Shown here: positions 35,182-43,829 of the stretch, piece by piece
Layout: each line of letters opens with the position of its first letter
How positions within the stretch are numbered: the stretch's first letter is position 1
NCBI RefSeq assembly: GCF_030142155.1
Contig: NZ_CP126247.1
Location: 1,364,001-1,428,000, forward strand
Origin: Arthrobacter sp. zg-Y820
Lineage (GTDB): Bacteria > Actinomycetota > Actinomycetes > Actinomycetales > Micrococcaceae
Direction: 5' to 3'
DNA: 64,000 bases
Program-made: the position numbers and the translations under genes
The notes under the pieces: generated by a model
What the model was told of the DNA's origin: nothing
Databases searched by the model: none
The model's input: the letters and a program-made list of their open reading frames with translations, nothing else

Positions 35182-36213
35182 GTGTTCTATTGGGTGATGA
35201 AGACCATTTTCATCGGACCGGTGGTCAATCTGCTCTTCAGACCCTGGGTTAAAGGCATGAACAATGTGCCCGAAACCGGTCCGGCCGTGCTGGTGAGCAA
35301 CCACTTGTCCTTCTCCGATTCGATCTTCCTGCCGCTGGCGGTGCCGCGTCCCGTGAGCTTTCTGGCGAAGTCGGAGTACTTCACGGGCAAGGGGATCAAG
35401 GGCAAGCTCACTGCCGCTTTCTTCCGGCTCACCAACCAGCTCCCGATGGACCGTTCCGGCGGTGCGGCATCAGCCAGCTCCCTCAGCGCCGGCGTGGACG
35501 TCCTGGAGAACGGGGGACTGCTCGGCATCTACCCCGAGGGCACGCGCAGCCCGGACGGCCGGCTGTACCGTGGCAAGACCGGCGTGGCCAAACTGGTGCT
35601 GAAAACCGGCGTCCCGGTGATTCCGGTGGCCATGATCGGCACTGACAAGGTCCAGCCGATCGGCCGGAAGATCCCCAACATCCGCCGCATCGGCATCATC
35701 GTCGGCGAGCCGCTGGACTTCTCCCGGTACGCGGGCATGGAGAACGACCGGTTCATCCAGCGCTCGGTGACCGATGAAATCATGTACGAGCTGATGCGTC
35801 TGTCAGGCCAGGAATACGTTGACGTGTACGCCAGCACCATGAAGGAAAAGCAGGCCGCGGCCCGCAAGGTTTCCAAGGGAGCCGAGGCCCGCAGCGCAGC
35901 GGTGCGTCTGCCCGAGCCGGGCACCGCCGCCTCGAAGGCGGTCGGATCCTCAGCTGCCGCAGCGGAACCCGGCGGCCGCACCCATCCGGCAGCGGAGCAT
36001 GGCACCGCCGGCACCGGCGACGGCTCGGCGCCTTCACCAGGGTCGGCACCCGGACAGGAGCCGGCAGCCGCCGAAACGCCGTCCCGGCGGAAATCGCTGC
36101 GGAAGCCCGGCACGGTGACGATCATTGGCCGCCGGAAAACGCCGCCCGCATCGGCGGGTCCCGCGGCATCCACGGGTGCCGAACCCGAGGACACGGAACC
36201 CCACAGCGCCTAG
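35182..36213 (+). CDS. plsC: 1-acyl-sn-glycerol-3-phosphate acyltransferase
   Basis: 343 residues. Converts lysophosphatidate to phosphatidate at the membrane. HX4D motif in VSNHLSFSD, GIYPEGTRSPDG and VPVIPVAMIGTD are diagnostic. Catalytic part about residues 1-235; the last ~100 residues are a Pro/Ala/Ser/Gly-rich tail with a basic end. GTG at 35182 has GGGAGAG about 9 bases upstream; the ORF extends to 35068 without a better site. Corresponds to mycobacterial Rv2182c by context. Convergent with the second flavoprotein gene. Confidence 0.91.
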   Translation: MFYWVMKTIFIGPVVNLLFRPWVKGMNNVPETGPAVLVSNHLSFSDSIFLPLAVPRPVSFLAKSEYFTGKGIKGKLTAAFFRLTNQLPMDRSGGAASASSLSAGVDVLENGGLLGIYPEGTRSPDGRLYRGKTGVAKLVLKTGVPVIPVAMIGTDKVQPIGRKIPNIRRIGIIVGEPLDFSRYAGMENDRFIQRSVTDEIMYELMRLSGQEYVDVYASTMKEKQAAARKVSKGAEARSAAVRLPEPGTAASKAVGSSAAAAEPGGRTHPAAEHGTAGTGDGSAPSPGSAPGQEPAAAETPSRRKSLRKPGTVTIIGRRKTPPASAGPAASTGAEPEDTEPHSA

Positions 36214-36244
36214 TCTGCCGCCGTCGTCCGGCTTTATCCGGGCC

Positions 36245-37738
36245 TTACCCGGCTGGGGCTTCCGCTTGCTCCGCTGCCGCTGCGCCGGCGCGCCGGCCAA
36301 AGAAGGTTCCGTCGCCCAGGGACGTGCCGCTGATGTAGCCGTGGCCGTGCAGGCCCGACGTGACCCGGCCGGCGGCATAAAGTCCCGGCATCGGTGAGCC
36401 GGAAACATCGAGGACTTCGCCGTCGAGCCCGGTGCGCAGCCCGCCAAGGCTGAAGACCTTGGCCCCGCCCCGCCCCGAAGCACCCAGCTCCGGCGATGCC
36501 ATCCCGCGGCTGACATCGATCCCGGCAAACGGTGCCTCCAGCGGACGCACCCACCGCTTGTCCTTGTGGAAGTACGGATCCTCGCCCGCCGCCGCGTGTC
36601 GGTTGTACTCGCTCACGGAAGCGGTCAGGGCGCCGTCGGGCATGCCGATCTCCTGTTCCAGCTCGCCGATGGTTTCGGCAACGTAGTGCGGAAGCACTCC
36701 CCAGCGTTCGTTTTCGGGCACTTCCTCGAAGGACTTTTCGTCCAGGATGATCCAGACTGCCAGGTCCTGCCGGAACAGGGCGGCCTGGCCCAGCATTCCG
36801 GGATACTGGTCTTCGTTGATGAACCGCTGGCCGACGGCGTTGACCAGCATGCCGCGCACCGCCAAGGCCGGCACCAGGGTGATGCCCACCTGGGCCGCCG
36901 ACATCCGCTGCACTGCTGCTCCGGCCGCCTGGGCCATTTTGATTCCGTGCCCGTCGTCCCCGCCGTCGCTGGTCGCACCCAATCCGATCAGCTGCGGGGC
37001 GTGCTGGGCCACCATCTCCGCATTGTCGGCAAATCCGCCGGTGGTCAGAATGACTCCCCGCCGGGCCCGGTAGGTCACCGGCTTTCCGAAGCGGCGCGCA
37101 GTAACACCAACAACCCGGGGCCCGTCAAGGATGAGCTGCGTGGCATAAGTATCGGTATGGATCCCGGCCCCCGCTTCCTCCACGGCCCGGCAAAGGACAT
37201 CCATCAGCACCTTGCCGCCGAAGCCCTTAGCGGTAACCCGGTGACCACGGGGTGCCGGCTTGGCGAGGCCGGTGAAGGGGTACGCGTTTTCACCCAGCCA
37301 CATCAGGCCGTCGTCGGTGGGAGGAACCCAAGAGGGAGTTCCCCAGAAGGACGGCTTGAACGGGACGCCCTGCTTGGTGAGCCAGTCGTAGTGCTCCAGA
37401 CTGCCGCGGCTGTACATCCTGATTTTCACGGCGTCGGCCGAGGGCCCCAATGCCGCGAGCAGATACGCTTCCATGTCTTCGGCGGTGTCGGTGAAGCCGC
37501 AGGCACTCTGGATGGGAGTGCCGGCACCCAGATAGATCTCTCCGCCGGAGGCCGCGGACGAGCCGCCTCCACCGCTGGCGCGTTCCAGGACGATGACGTC
37601 GGCACCCCGGCTGCGCGCTTCCAGGGCTGCGGCGGCTCCGGCGCAGCCGTATCCGATCACCAAAACGTCGGTTTCGAAGTCAAAGTCGAGGACACTCCGG
37701 CGATCCGCCGGTCCCGCCGGTTCTTGCCTGCTCATCAT
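36245..37738 (-). CDS. FAD-binding protein, 3-ketosteroid dehydrogenase / fumarate reductase family (second paralogue)
   Basis: 497 residues. FAD motif VLVIGYGCAGAAAALEA; C-terminal GLYAAGRVTSGLHGHGYISGTSLGDGTFFGRRAG. Shares PAPRGHRVTAKG and the whole C-terminal block with the flavoprotein at 10.6-12.2 kb but is shorter and has Cys in the first motif. Probably a dehydrogenase of a cyclic hydrophobic substrate. ATG at 37738 (another ATG directly follows) with GGAGGG upstream. It interrupts the otherwise housekeeping run plsC-aroG. Confidence 0.82.
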   Translation of the reverse strand: MMSRQEPAGPADRRSVLDFDFETDVLVIGYGCAGAAAALEARSRGADVIVLERASGGGGSSAASGGEIYLGAGTPIQSACGFTDTAEDMEAYLLAALGPSADAVKIRMYSRGSLEHYDWLTKQGVPFKPSFWGTPSWVPPTDDGLMWLGENAYPFTGLAKPAPRGHRVTAKGFGGKVLMDVLCRAVEEAGAGIHTDTYATQLILDGPRVVGVTARRFGKPVTYRARRGVILTTGGFADNAEMVAQHAPQLIGLGATSDGGDDGHGIKMAQAAGAAVQRMSAAQVGITLVPALAVRGMLVNAVGQRFINEDQYPGMLGQAALFRQDLAVWIILDEKSFEEVPENERWGVLPHYVAETIGELEQEIGMPDGALTASVSEYNRHAAAGEDPYFHKDKRWVRPLEAPFAGIDVSRGMASPELGASGRGGAKVFSLGGLRTGLDGEVLDVSGSPMPGLYAAGRVTSGLHGHGYISGTSLGDGTFFGRRAGAAAAEQAEAPAG

Positions 37739-37943
37739 TGAGGCCCTCCGCTAGTCGATTGGTTGGTTACTAAACCATGGGCGGCTCCGGGCGGAAACCC
37801 GGTCCCGGCCAACGGGACTCGGTCGGCTGCAGCCGGACCGGGGAGGCGGCCAGGCAGGCATGTGCGGCGGCCAGTGTTGCGGAGCGGCGGGCCCAGATTA
37901 CGTCAGCCTGCGTGCGCCTTCTGCCCCGGAGCGCTGCAGACAG

Positions 37944-37949
37944 TACCCT
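37944..37949 (+). promoter_or_regulatory. Candidate -10 box for leaderless aroG
   Basis: TACCCT, 7 bases before GTG 37957; GAAGG is too close to the start (1 base) to act as a ribosome site. Confidence 0.4.
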
Positions 37950-37956
37950 TGAAGGC

Positions 37957-39351
37957 GTGACTTACACTCCTGTAGACAACGCGTCAGATTTTTCCACCGC
38001 TCCCCGGCAGGGCGCGGCGGACTATCCGGGCCTGGACGACTGGCGGTCCCTGCCGGCTCTCCAGCAGCCGTCGTGGCAGGACCACCCCGGGTATCCGGCG
38101 GCAGTCGCCGAACTGTCGATGGTCCCTCCGCTGGTCTTCGCCGGAGAGGTCGACATCCTCCGTGACCGGCTGGCAGCCGCAGCCCAGGGCAAGGCGTTCC
38201 TGCTGCAGGGCGGTGACTGTGCCGAGACCTTCGACGGTGCAACCGCTGACAAGATCAGTGCCCGGGTAAAAACCATCCTGCAGATGGCAGTTGTCCTGAC
38301 CTACGGCGCCTCGCTGCCCGTCATCAAGATGGGCCGGATGGCCGGCCAGTTCGCCAAGCCGCGTTCCTCCAACGACGAGACCCGGGCGGGCGTGACGCTG
38401 CCCGCCTACCGCGGCGACATGGTCAACGGCTACGACTTCACTCCGGAGTCCCGCGAGCACAACCCGGCACGGATGGTCCGCGCCTACCATACGTCCGCTT
38501 CGACCCTGAACCTCATCCGGGCGTTCACCCAGGGCGGGTTTGCCGACCTGCGCCTGGTGCACCACTGGAACAAGGGCTTCACCGCGAACCCGGCACATTC
38601 ACGGTACGAGTCACTGGCCCGCGAGATTGACCGGGCCGTGCGGTTCATGGATGCCTGCGGGACGGATTTCGAGGCGCTCAAGCGCGTGGAGTTCTTCGCG
38701 AGCCACGAGGCACTGCTCCTGGACTACGAGCGCGCGCTGACCCGCATCGACTCCAGGACCGGATTCCCGTACGACACCTCGGCGCACTTCCTCTGGATTG
38801 GCGAACGCACCCGCGACCTGGAGTCCGCACATGTGGACTTCCTGTCCAAGGTCCGCAATCCGATCGGCGTCAAGCTGGGCCCGAACACCAAGCCCGAAGA
38901 CGCCCTGGCCCTGATCGACAAGCTCGATCCGGAACGCGAACCGGGCCGCCTGACCTTCATCACGCGGATGGGTGCGCAGAACATCCGGGAAAAGCTACCG
39001 CCGCTGGTGGAGCGGGTCACCGCCTCCGGAGCCAAGGTTCTCTGGGTGACGGATCCGATGCACGGCAACACCGTGACGTCGCCGAACGGCTACAAGACCC
39101 GCAACTTCGACGACGTCATGGACGAGGTCCGCGGCTTCTTCGAAGTGCACAACGCTCTGGGCACCTTCCCGGGCGGCCTGCACGTGGAGATGACCGGCGA
39201 CGACGTCGCTGAGTGCCTGGGCGGGGCGGATCCGGTGGATCAGGAGGCGTTCCTGGAAGGCTACGAATCCGTCTGCGATCCGCGCCTGAACCACATGCAG
39301 TCACTGGAAATGGCGTTCCTGGTCGCCGGAGCACTCTCCCGCCAGGGCTAG
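37957..39351 (+). CDS. aroG: DAHP synthase, class II
   Basis: 464 residues. First step of the shikimate pathway: condenses phosphoenolpyruvate and erythrose 4-phosphate. Class II markers: LLQGGDCAETFDGATADKIS, VIKMGRMAGQFAKPRSS, MVRAYHTSASTLNLIRAF, and WVTDPMHGNT near the C-terminus. GTG at 37957 begins VTYTPVDNASD, the family N-terminus; upstream in-frame ATG at 37777 adds nothing family-like. Probably leaderless. Neighbour of pknL as in mycobacteria (Rv2178c/Rv2176). Confidence 0.93.
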   Translation: MTYTPVDNASDFSTAPRQGAADYPGLDDWRSLPALQQPSWQDHPGYPAAVAELSMVPPLVFAGEVDILRDRLAAAAQGKAFLLQGGDCAETFDGATADKISARVKTILQMAVVLTYGASLPVIKMGRMAGQFAKPRSSNDETRAGVTLPAYRGDMVNGYDFTPESREHNPARMVRAYHTSASTLNLIRAFTQGGFADLRLVHHWNKGFTANPAHSRYESLAREIDRAVRFMDACGTDFEALKRVEFFASHEALLLDYERALTRIDSRTGFPYDTSAHFLWIGERTRDLESAHVDFLSKVRNPIGVKLGPNTKPEDALALIDKLDPEREPGRLTFITRMGAQNIREKLPPLVERVTASGAKVLWVTDPMHGNTVTSPNGYKTRNFDDVMDEVRGFFEVHNALGTFPGGLHVEMTGDDVAECLGGADPVDQEAFLEGYESVCDPRLNHMQSLEMAFLVAGALSRQG

Positions 39352-39384
39352 AGGCCACGGGCGTCCGCTTCCGCCGGATCCTTC

Positions 39385-39446
39385 CCCCGAAATGGCAGTA
39401 GGTGCACCTCCCAGCGATGGGAGGTGCACCTACTGCCATTTCGGGG
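39385..39446. repeat. Perfect 29-bp palindrome between convergent genes, copy 2 of a dispersed family
   Basis: Arms 39385-39413 and 39418-39446 are exact reverse complements, with a GCGA (GNRA-type) loop. The arm begins CCCCGAAATGGCAGTAGGTG. It lies 33 bases after the aroG stop and 11 before the pknL stop, so it would fold in both transcripts. No T-tract on either side. Shares its outer core with 20728-20794. Confidence 0.85.
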
Positions 39447-39456
39447 CGGAGGACCG

Positions 39457-41649
39457 CTAGACCACCCGCAGCGTGATGACCGACCCTTCCGGTGCCATCG
39501 ATCCGCCGCTGGGATCCTGTGACTGGACGATGCCAAGGAGGCCGCCCAGCAGCTCGCTGATCTGGACCTGGAAGCCCAGACCCTCCAGCTGCGCCCGAGC
39601 CTCGTCGGGGGACCGGCGCACGACGTTCGGCACCGACACCATGACGGGACCCTTCGAGATGGTCAGCTCCACGGCCGAACCGCGCTGCACCTGGCCGGCG
39701 GCCGGTGTCTGGGCGGCCACTGCTCCGTCGGGTGCCTCGCGGCTGTTTACCTGCTCGGGAAGGACTTCCGCCGTCAGCCCGGACTCTTCAAGAATCTTCA
39801 CTGCTTCCGCCTCCGACTTTCCCACGACGGAGGGCACTTCCACGGGGGCGGGCCCCAGCGACACCTCCAGGTTCACGGCGGCATCCCGCCGCAGCTGCGT
39901 GTCCGGCGCCGGGAACTGGCTGATGACCTTGCCGGCATCGACGGTTTCGCTGTATTCCTCGGTCACCGCGCCGACGACGAGGCCGGCATCCGTAATGTTC
40001 TCCGACGCCGACTCCGCGGTCCGCTGCACCACGTTGGGGACATCAAACAGCTCGGGCCCCATGCTGATCAGCAGGGTCACCGGCTGATAGCGCCGGATTT
40101 CGGCCGGGGCGTCGGGATCCGTTCCCACAGCCAGCCCGGCGGCGACCATTTCGTCGTGGACTTCGTTTGTGGAGTACTGCAGCCCCTCACCGCTGAGCAG
40201 GGCGCCGGCCGCCTCCTGCGAGACGTTCGCGACATCAGGAACGGTGACGACGGCGCCCGGCCCGCGGCCGAAGAACCAGCCGGTAAACAGCGCACCGGTG
40301 ATGAGCAGCACGGCGAGCACGATCAACAGCGCGCCGCGCCGCCGCGGCCGTCCGCGCCGCAGGGAGATTTTCGGGCGGTGCGCGTCCCGGCTGGACTGCC
40401 GCTCGAAGGCCTTCGCCTCCCGGCGGGCCTGCCGCCGTTCGGTGCGGGTTCCCGGGGCCGGATGCTCCGGAGCGTTGGCGCTGTCGTCGTCGGCGGTCTC
40501 GCCTGCCGGATAACCGCCGGAACTATCGGGAGGCAGGTGCGGGCCTCCGGGACCTCGCCCGCCGGCAGGAAACACCGAGGTCGCGTTGTCGGACCGGCGG
40601 ATGACCTCGGTGGGATAGGCCCCGGCCCCCGTCGCAGCGGCTGCGCCCGCGGTCGAGATGACTTCGGTGGCACCGGCCGGGGGCCGCGGAAGGGCGGTCG
40701 TGGTGTCGGCCTGCGGGGCTTCGGTGACACCGGATGCGGAGGGAAACTGCTCTCCGGCGGGGTCGGCACAGCGGAAATCCAGCTGTTCATCGGTGAGGGA
40801 CGTCCGAATGTGGCGCAGCTCGCCCAGCAGCGCCTTGCCGTCCACGGGACGGTTGTCAGGGTCAGGCGCAGTGCACCACTGCACCAGCTCATCCAGATCG
40901 GGGGCCAGGCCGGGGCAGGCGTCGGACGGCGCCGGCACGGTGGAGTGCACATGCTGAAAGGCGATCTGGATGGGCGCCGTGCCGGTGAAAGGCTGGCGGC
41001 CGGTCAGCATTTCATACAGCATGATGCCGGCGGAATACACGTCGCTGCGCTCATCGGCACCGGCGCCGGTGACCAGCTCGGGCGCCAGATAGGCAACGGT
41101 TCCCACCAGCGTGCCGGTGTTGGTGCTGGTGGACACCGCACGGGCCAGGCCGAAGTCGGCAATCTTGATGCTGCCGCTGTCGGCCAGCAACACATTCTCG
41201 GGTTTGACGTCCCGGTGAATCAGTCCGGCGTTGTGGGCTGCGGCCAGGCCGTCGACGACGGCGTCCAGCAGCGCCAGGGCGAGCCGCGGAGTCAGGCGGG
41301 TCCGGGATTCCAGCAGTTCACGCAGCGTTTTGCCCGGAACATACTCCATCACCAGATACGCCAGGTTGTTTTCGGCGAGCCCCTGGTCCAAGACTCCGAC
41401 GACGTGCGGATGGGACAGCCGGGCGGCGGACTTGGCCTCCCGCTCGAAGCGGTCGAGGAAGCCGCGGTCGGCAGCCAGGTGGGGGTAGAGGACCTTGAGG
41501 GCGACGTCCCGGTCCAGGCGCAGGTCAGTGGCCAGATAGACCGTGGACATACCGCCGCGGGCAATACGGGAGAGCACCCGGTAGCGCTCGTCCACCACGG
41601 TGCCTACTATGGGGTCATTTCCTCTGGGGTCAGTTCCGGAATCATGCAC
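39457..41649 (-). CDS. pknL: Serine/threonine protein kinase PknL with four PASTA domains
   Basis: 730 residues. Kinase domain about 20-285: GGMSTVYLATD P-loop, ALKVL Lys, IHRDVKPENVLL catalytic loop, ADFGLAR and APELV. A charged juxtamembrane linker (about 300-435), one membrane span near residues 440-462 (LLIVLAVLLITGALFTGWFFG) and four extracellular PASTA units (VTVPDV, FDVPNVV, VEVPSVVGKS, VSVPNVV starts) that bind peptidoglycan fragments. GTG at 41649 with AGG-rich upstream. The Rv2175c-type substrate gene is two genes away. Mycobacterial PknL lacks PASTA repeats, so this form resembles the corynebacterial one. Confidence 0.93.
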   Translation of the reverse strand: MHDSGTDPRGNDPIVGTVVDERYRVLSRIARGGMSTVYLATDLRLDRDVALKVLYPHLAADRGFLDRFEREAKSAARLSHPHVVGVLDQGLAENNLAYLVMEYVPGKTLRELLESRTRLTPRLALALLDAVVDGLAAAHNAGLIHRDVKPENVLLADSGSIKIADFGLARAVSTSTNTGTLVGTVAYLAPELVTGAGADERSDVYSAGIMLYEMLTGRQPFTGTAPIQIAFQHVHSTVPAPSDACPGLAPDLDELVQWCTAPDPDNRPVDGKALLGELRHIRTSLTDEQLDFRCADPAGEQFPSASGVTEAPQADTTTALPRPPAGATEVISTAGAAAATGAGAYPTEVIRRSDNATSVFPAGGRGPGGPHLPPDSSGGYPAGETADDDSANAPEHPAPGTRTERRQARREAKAFERQSSRDAHRPKISLRRGRPRRRGALLIVLAVLLITGALFTGWFFGRGPGAVVTVPDVANVSQEAAGALLSGEGLQYSTNEVHDEMVAAGLAVGTDPDAPAEIRRYQPVTLLISMGPELFDVPNVVQRTAESASENITDAGLVVGAVTEEYSETVDAGKVISQFPAPDTQLRRDAAVNLEVSLGPAPVEVPSVVGKSEAEAVKILEESGLTAEVLPEQVNSREAPDGAVAAQTPAAGQVQRGSAVELTISKGPVMVSVPNVVRRSPDEARAQLEGLGFQVQISELLGGLLGIVQSQDPSGGSMAPEGSVITLRVV

Positions 41650-41672
41650 CCTACGATCCTACGTGCGCGAAA

Positions 41673-41711
41673 GGGCAGGGACCGGATCGACACCCGATCC
41701 GGGCCCTGCCC
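41673..41711 (-). terminator. Terminator of the LysM transglycosylase gene
   Basis: 17-base stem with one mismatch (41673-41689 against 41695-41711), loop ACACC, followed on the minus strand by TTTCGC. Lies between the LysM gene stop and the pknL start, so pknL probably has little read-through from upstream. Confidence 0.8.
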
Positions 41712-41735
41712 TCCTGCGTCAAGCAGCTGCGCGTC

Positions 41736-43070
41736 CTAGGAGAAGGACTCGCGGTGCGCCAGCACCGAGGCCACATAGCCGCGGGTGTCCTCGAACATGC
41801 CATGGGTCGTCACTGAGTACTGGCCCTGGTAGTAGGAGGCAACGGCGTTTTCCAAGCTGTCGCTGGTCTGCATGAGCGAGCTGATGATCGCAACTCCGGC
41901 GGTGGCGTTGTCATAGGGATCCAGCAGGTTCAGCTGGCGTCCCACGAGGTCCGATGCCCAATCTCCGGAACTGGGGATGACCTGCATGGCGCCGATGGCG
42001 TTGGCGGGGGAGACTGCCCGCTGGTCAAAGCCGGACTCCTGGAAGGAGAAGGCCATCGCCAGGGCCGGGTCGACACCCATCTGCGCCGCCGTCTGGGCCA
42101 CGATCTGCTGCATCTCGGCCTGCCCGGGCACTGCCGCGCCGTTCAACGCCTGCTTGTTGACGTTGGCGTCGGCGACCACGTCGTCCGGGTACGTGTAGTG
42201 CAGGAAGGTGTTGGGAACCAGGTCCGCGGGGGCGGCTTCGGCCGGAGCCGCGGCAAGGGTGGTGACGCCTGCGCCGCCGGAAAGGACGACGACGTCGCCC
42301 GGGAACAGGACGGTGCTCTCATCCATGCCGTTGGCCGACATGAGCGCGGCCACGCTGACGCCGTGGCGGGCGGCGATCCCGGTCAGGGTGTCACCGGCCT
42401 CGACGGTGTGGTTCGCTGCGGCTGCAGATGCCGGAGCTGCGGCGGAGGCCGAACCGCCGGACAGGGCGATTTCCTGGCCGGGCATGATCACTGACGTCAT
42501 GGTCAGGCCATTCACCGCCAGGACGCTCTCCAGGCCGACTCCGTTCGAGGAGGCAATCCCGCTCAGCGTGTCGCCTGCTTCCACGGTGTAAGTGCCGGCA
42601 GCTGCGCCGGACGTCGAAGACGCTGCTGACGAGCCGCCGGCAGGCAGGCGCAGTTCCTCGCCGGCGAAGATCAGCGAACTGCTCTGCAGGTTGTTCACCC
42701 GAAGTACTTCATCCAGCGACACGCCGTAGCGCACGGCAATGGAACTGGCGGTATCGCCGGCCTCAATGCGGTGAGTGGCGGGCACGCTGGATTCCGTCGC
42801 AATGGTAAACGGAATCTGGGCGGCCAGCTGCGAGGGCGCCGCAACGTTCGCGGTTCCGGCGGTCAGGTTCTTGATGGCCTGGAGCGGAACCTGCGGGGAA
42901 AGCGCAGCGTTCGGGCCAACGGGAGCTGCCTGAGCCGGTTCGGCAAGCACGAGTGCTGACATCATGACGGCGGGAATGGCCGCGGTGGTAACGGCAACAC
43001 TGAGTTTGCGGGGCATTCCCCTGAAGCTGGAACGCGGGGAATTGCTTCCCTGAATCGACTGAGCAGTCAT
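41736..43070 (-). CDS. Secreted LysM lytic transglycosylase
   Basis: 444 residues. Signal peptide about 1-48 (basic head, apolar core, AQA cleavage). Three LysM units, each with [E]AGDT(A/L)(S/T)xIA, at about 98-142, 160-204 and 220-264, bind peptidoglycan. The C-terminal SLT domain (about 315-444) has the catalytic Glu in MAFSFQESGFD and SPANAIGAMQVIPSSG. Cuts glycan strands in the wall. ATG at 43070 preferred (GAGGAAA upstream); ATG 43088 is also in frame. Placed between the PASTA kinase and its usual substrate gene. Confidence 0.9.
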   Translation of the reverse strand: MTAQSIQGSNSPRSSFRGMPRKLSVAVTTAAIPAVMMSALVLAEPAQAAPVGPNAALSPQVPLQAIKNLTAGTANVAAPSQLAAQIPFTIATESSVPATHRIEAGDTASSIAVRYGVSLDEVLRVNNLQSSSLIFAGEELRLPAGGSSAASSTSGAAAGTYTVEAGDTLSGIASSNGVGLESVLAVNGLTMTSVIMPGQEIALSGGSASAAAPASAAAANHTVEAGDTLTGIAARHGVSVAALMSANGMDESTVLFPGDVVVLSGGAGVTTLAAAPAEAAPADLVPNTFLHYTYPDDVVADANVNKQALNGAAVPGQAEMQQIVAQTAAQMGVDPALAMAFSFQESGFDQRAVSPANAIGAMQVIPSSGDWASDLVGRQLNLLDPYDNATAGVAIISSLMQTSDSLENAVASYYQGQYSVTTHGMFEDTRGYVASVLAHRESFS

Positions 43071-43152
43071 AAAGGGTTGTTTCCTCATCTGTAGACGGCG
43101 CGGCCTTTACCGCAACTCGTTTTAAACCAGTGGCAATAATGGTGCGGGTGTG

Positions 43153-43169
43153 ACAGAAGTGATTTCTGT
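43153..43169. promoter_or_regulatory. Dyad ACAGAA-N5-TTCTGT upstream of the LysM transglycosylase gene
   Basis: 17-base interrupted palindrome (GTGAT centre) 83 bases before the LysM gene start (minus strand) and 126 before the Rv2175c-type gene (plus strand). Possible operator. I looked for a c-di-AMP (ydaO) riboswitch in the leader and saw no signature. Confidence 0.4.
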
Positions 43170-43294
43170 AACGTAAGCGAATTTACACTACCGCGGGTCT
43201 CCGGCCTACCTGAGTAGACACTGCGTCTCGATTTCCATTGAGTAACGAGTGAGGGAAGTGGCTCCGAACGGGGTTCTCATGGGAACCTAGGAAG

Positions 43295-43648
43295 GTGACT
43301 GAACTTGAGGAACTTGTTTCCGACTGGCTGACCCTGCCCGATGTGGCTGAAAAACTAAACGTTTCCATTACCAAGGTGCACAGCATGCTCGAAGAGCGTG
43401 CGCTGGTGGCCGTACGGCTGGGGGAGCGCAAAATCCGCAGCATCCCGGCCGCCTTTATCGCCGACGGCGCTGTCCTGGACAGCTTGAAAGGCACCATTTC
43501 CGTGCTGATCGATGCCGGCTACAACGACCGCGAAATGATTCGCTGGCTCTTTACCGCGGATGACTCGCTGCCCGGACGTCCGGTGGATGCCCTGCGCGAG
43601 GGGCGGAAGACCGAAATTCGCCGCCGCGCCCAGGCCCTGGGCTGGTAG
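43295..43648 (+). CDS. Rv2175c-type DNA-binding protein (PknL substrate family)
   Basis: 117 residues. Winged-helix-like N-terminus WLTLPDVAEKLNVSITKVHSMLEERALVAVRLGERKIRSIPAAFI and C-terminal GYNDREMIRWLFTADDSLPGRPVDALREGRKTEIRRRAQAL match the Rv2175c family, phosphorylated by PknL in M. tuberculosis with effect on DNA binding. Acidic start MTELEEL is shorter than Rv2175c's. GTG start; AGGAAGG abuts the codon, an awkward ribosome site, so leaderless initiation is possible. Followed by a strong terminator. Confidence 0.88.
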   Translation: MTELEELVSDWLTLPDVAEKLNVSITKVHSMLEERALVAVRLGERKIRSIPAAFIADGAVLDSLKGTISVLIDAGYNDREMIRWLFTADDSLPGRPVDALREGRKTEIRRRAQALGW

Positions 43649-43704
43649 CGCACAAACACGGATAGATAGTAAGACATTGAAATATAAAGCAGGACGCAAA
43701 TAAC

Positions 43705-43737
43705 ACAGCAGCGGCTCCCAATGGGAGCCGCTGCTGT
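43705..43737 (+). terminator. Terminator after the Rv2175c-type gene
   Basis: 15-base stem ACAGCAGCGGCTCCC (43705-43719) / GGGAGCCGCTGCTGT (43723-43737), loop AAT, then TTGTATT. Sits between convergent genes. Confidence 0.88.
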
Positions 43738-43793
43738 TGTATTACTGCGCCGCTTGTATTACTGCTGTTTTGCTTCGCCGTTGTATTACCTGC
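43737..43793. repeat. Three direct copies of TTGTATTACTGC
   Basis: Copies at 43737-43748, 43754-43765 and, with one insertion, 43781-43793, in the gap between the terminator and the idsA stop. AT-richer than surroundings. No function evident. Confidence 0.7.
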
Positions 43794-43829
43794 TGCCTAT
43801 TGTTGCCTCGCCGGCGCAGGGACGTACCG

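Noticed and set aside
43089..43294. c-di-AMP (ydaO-type) riboswitch before the LysM transglycosylase
   Set aside because: Common before such genes in actinobacteria, but I could not find the conserved blocks on the minus strand.
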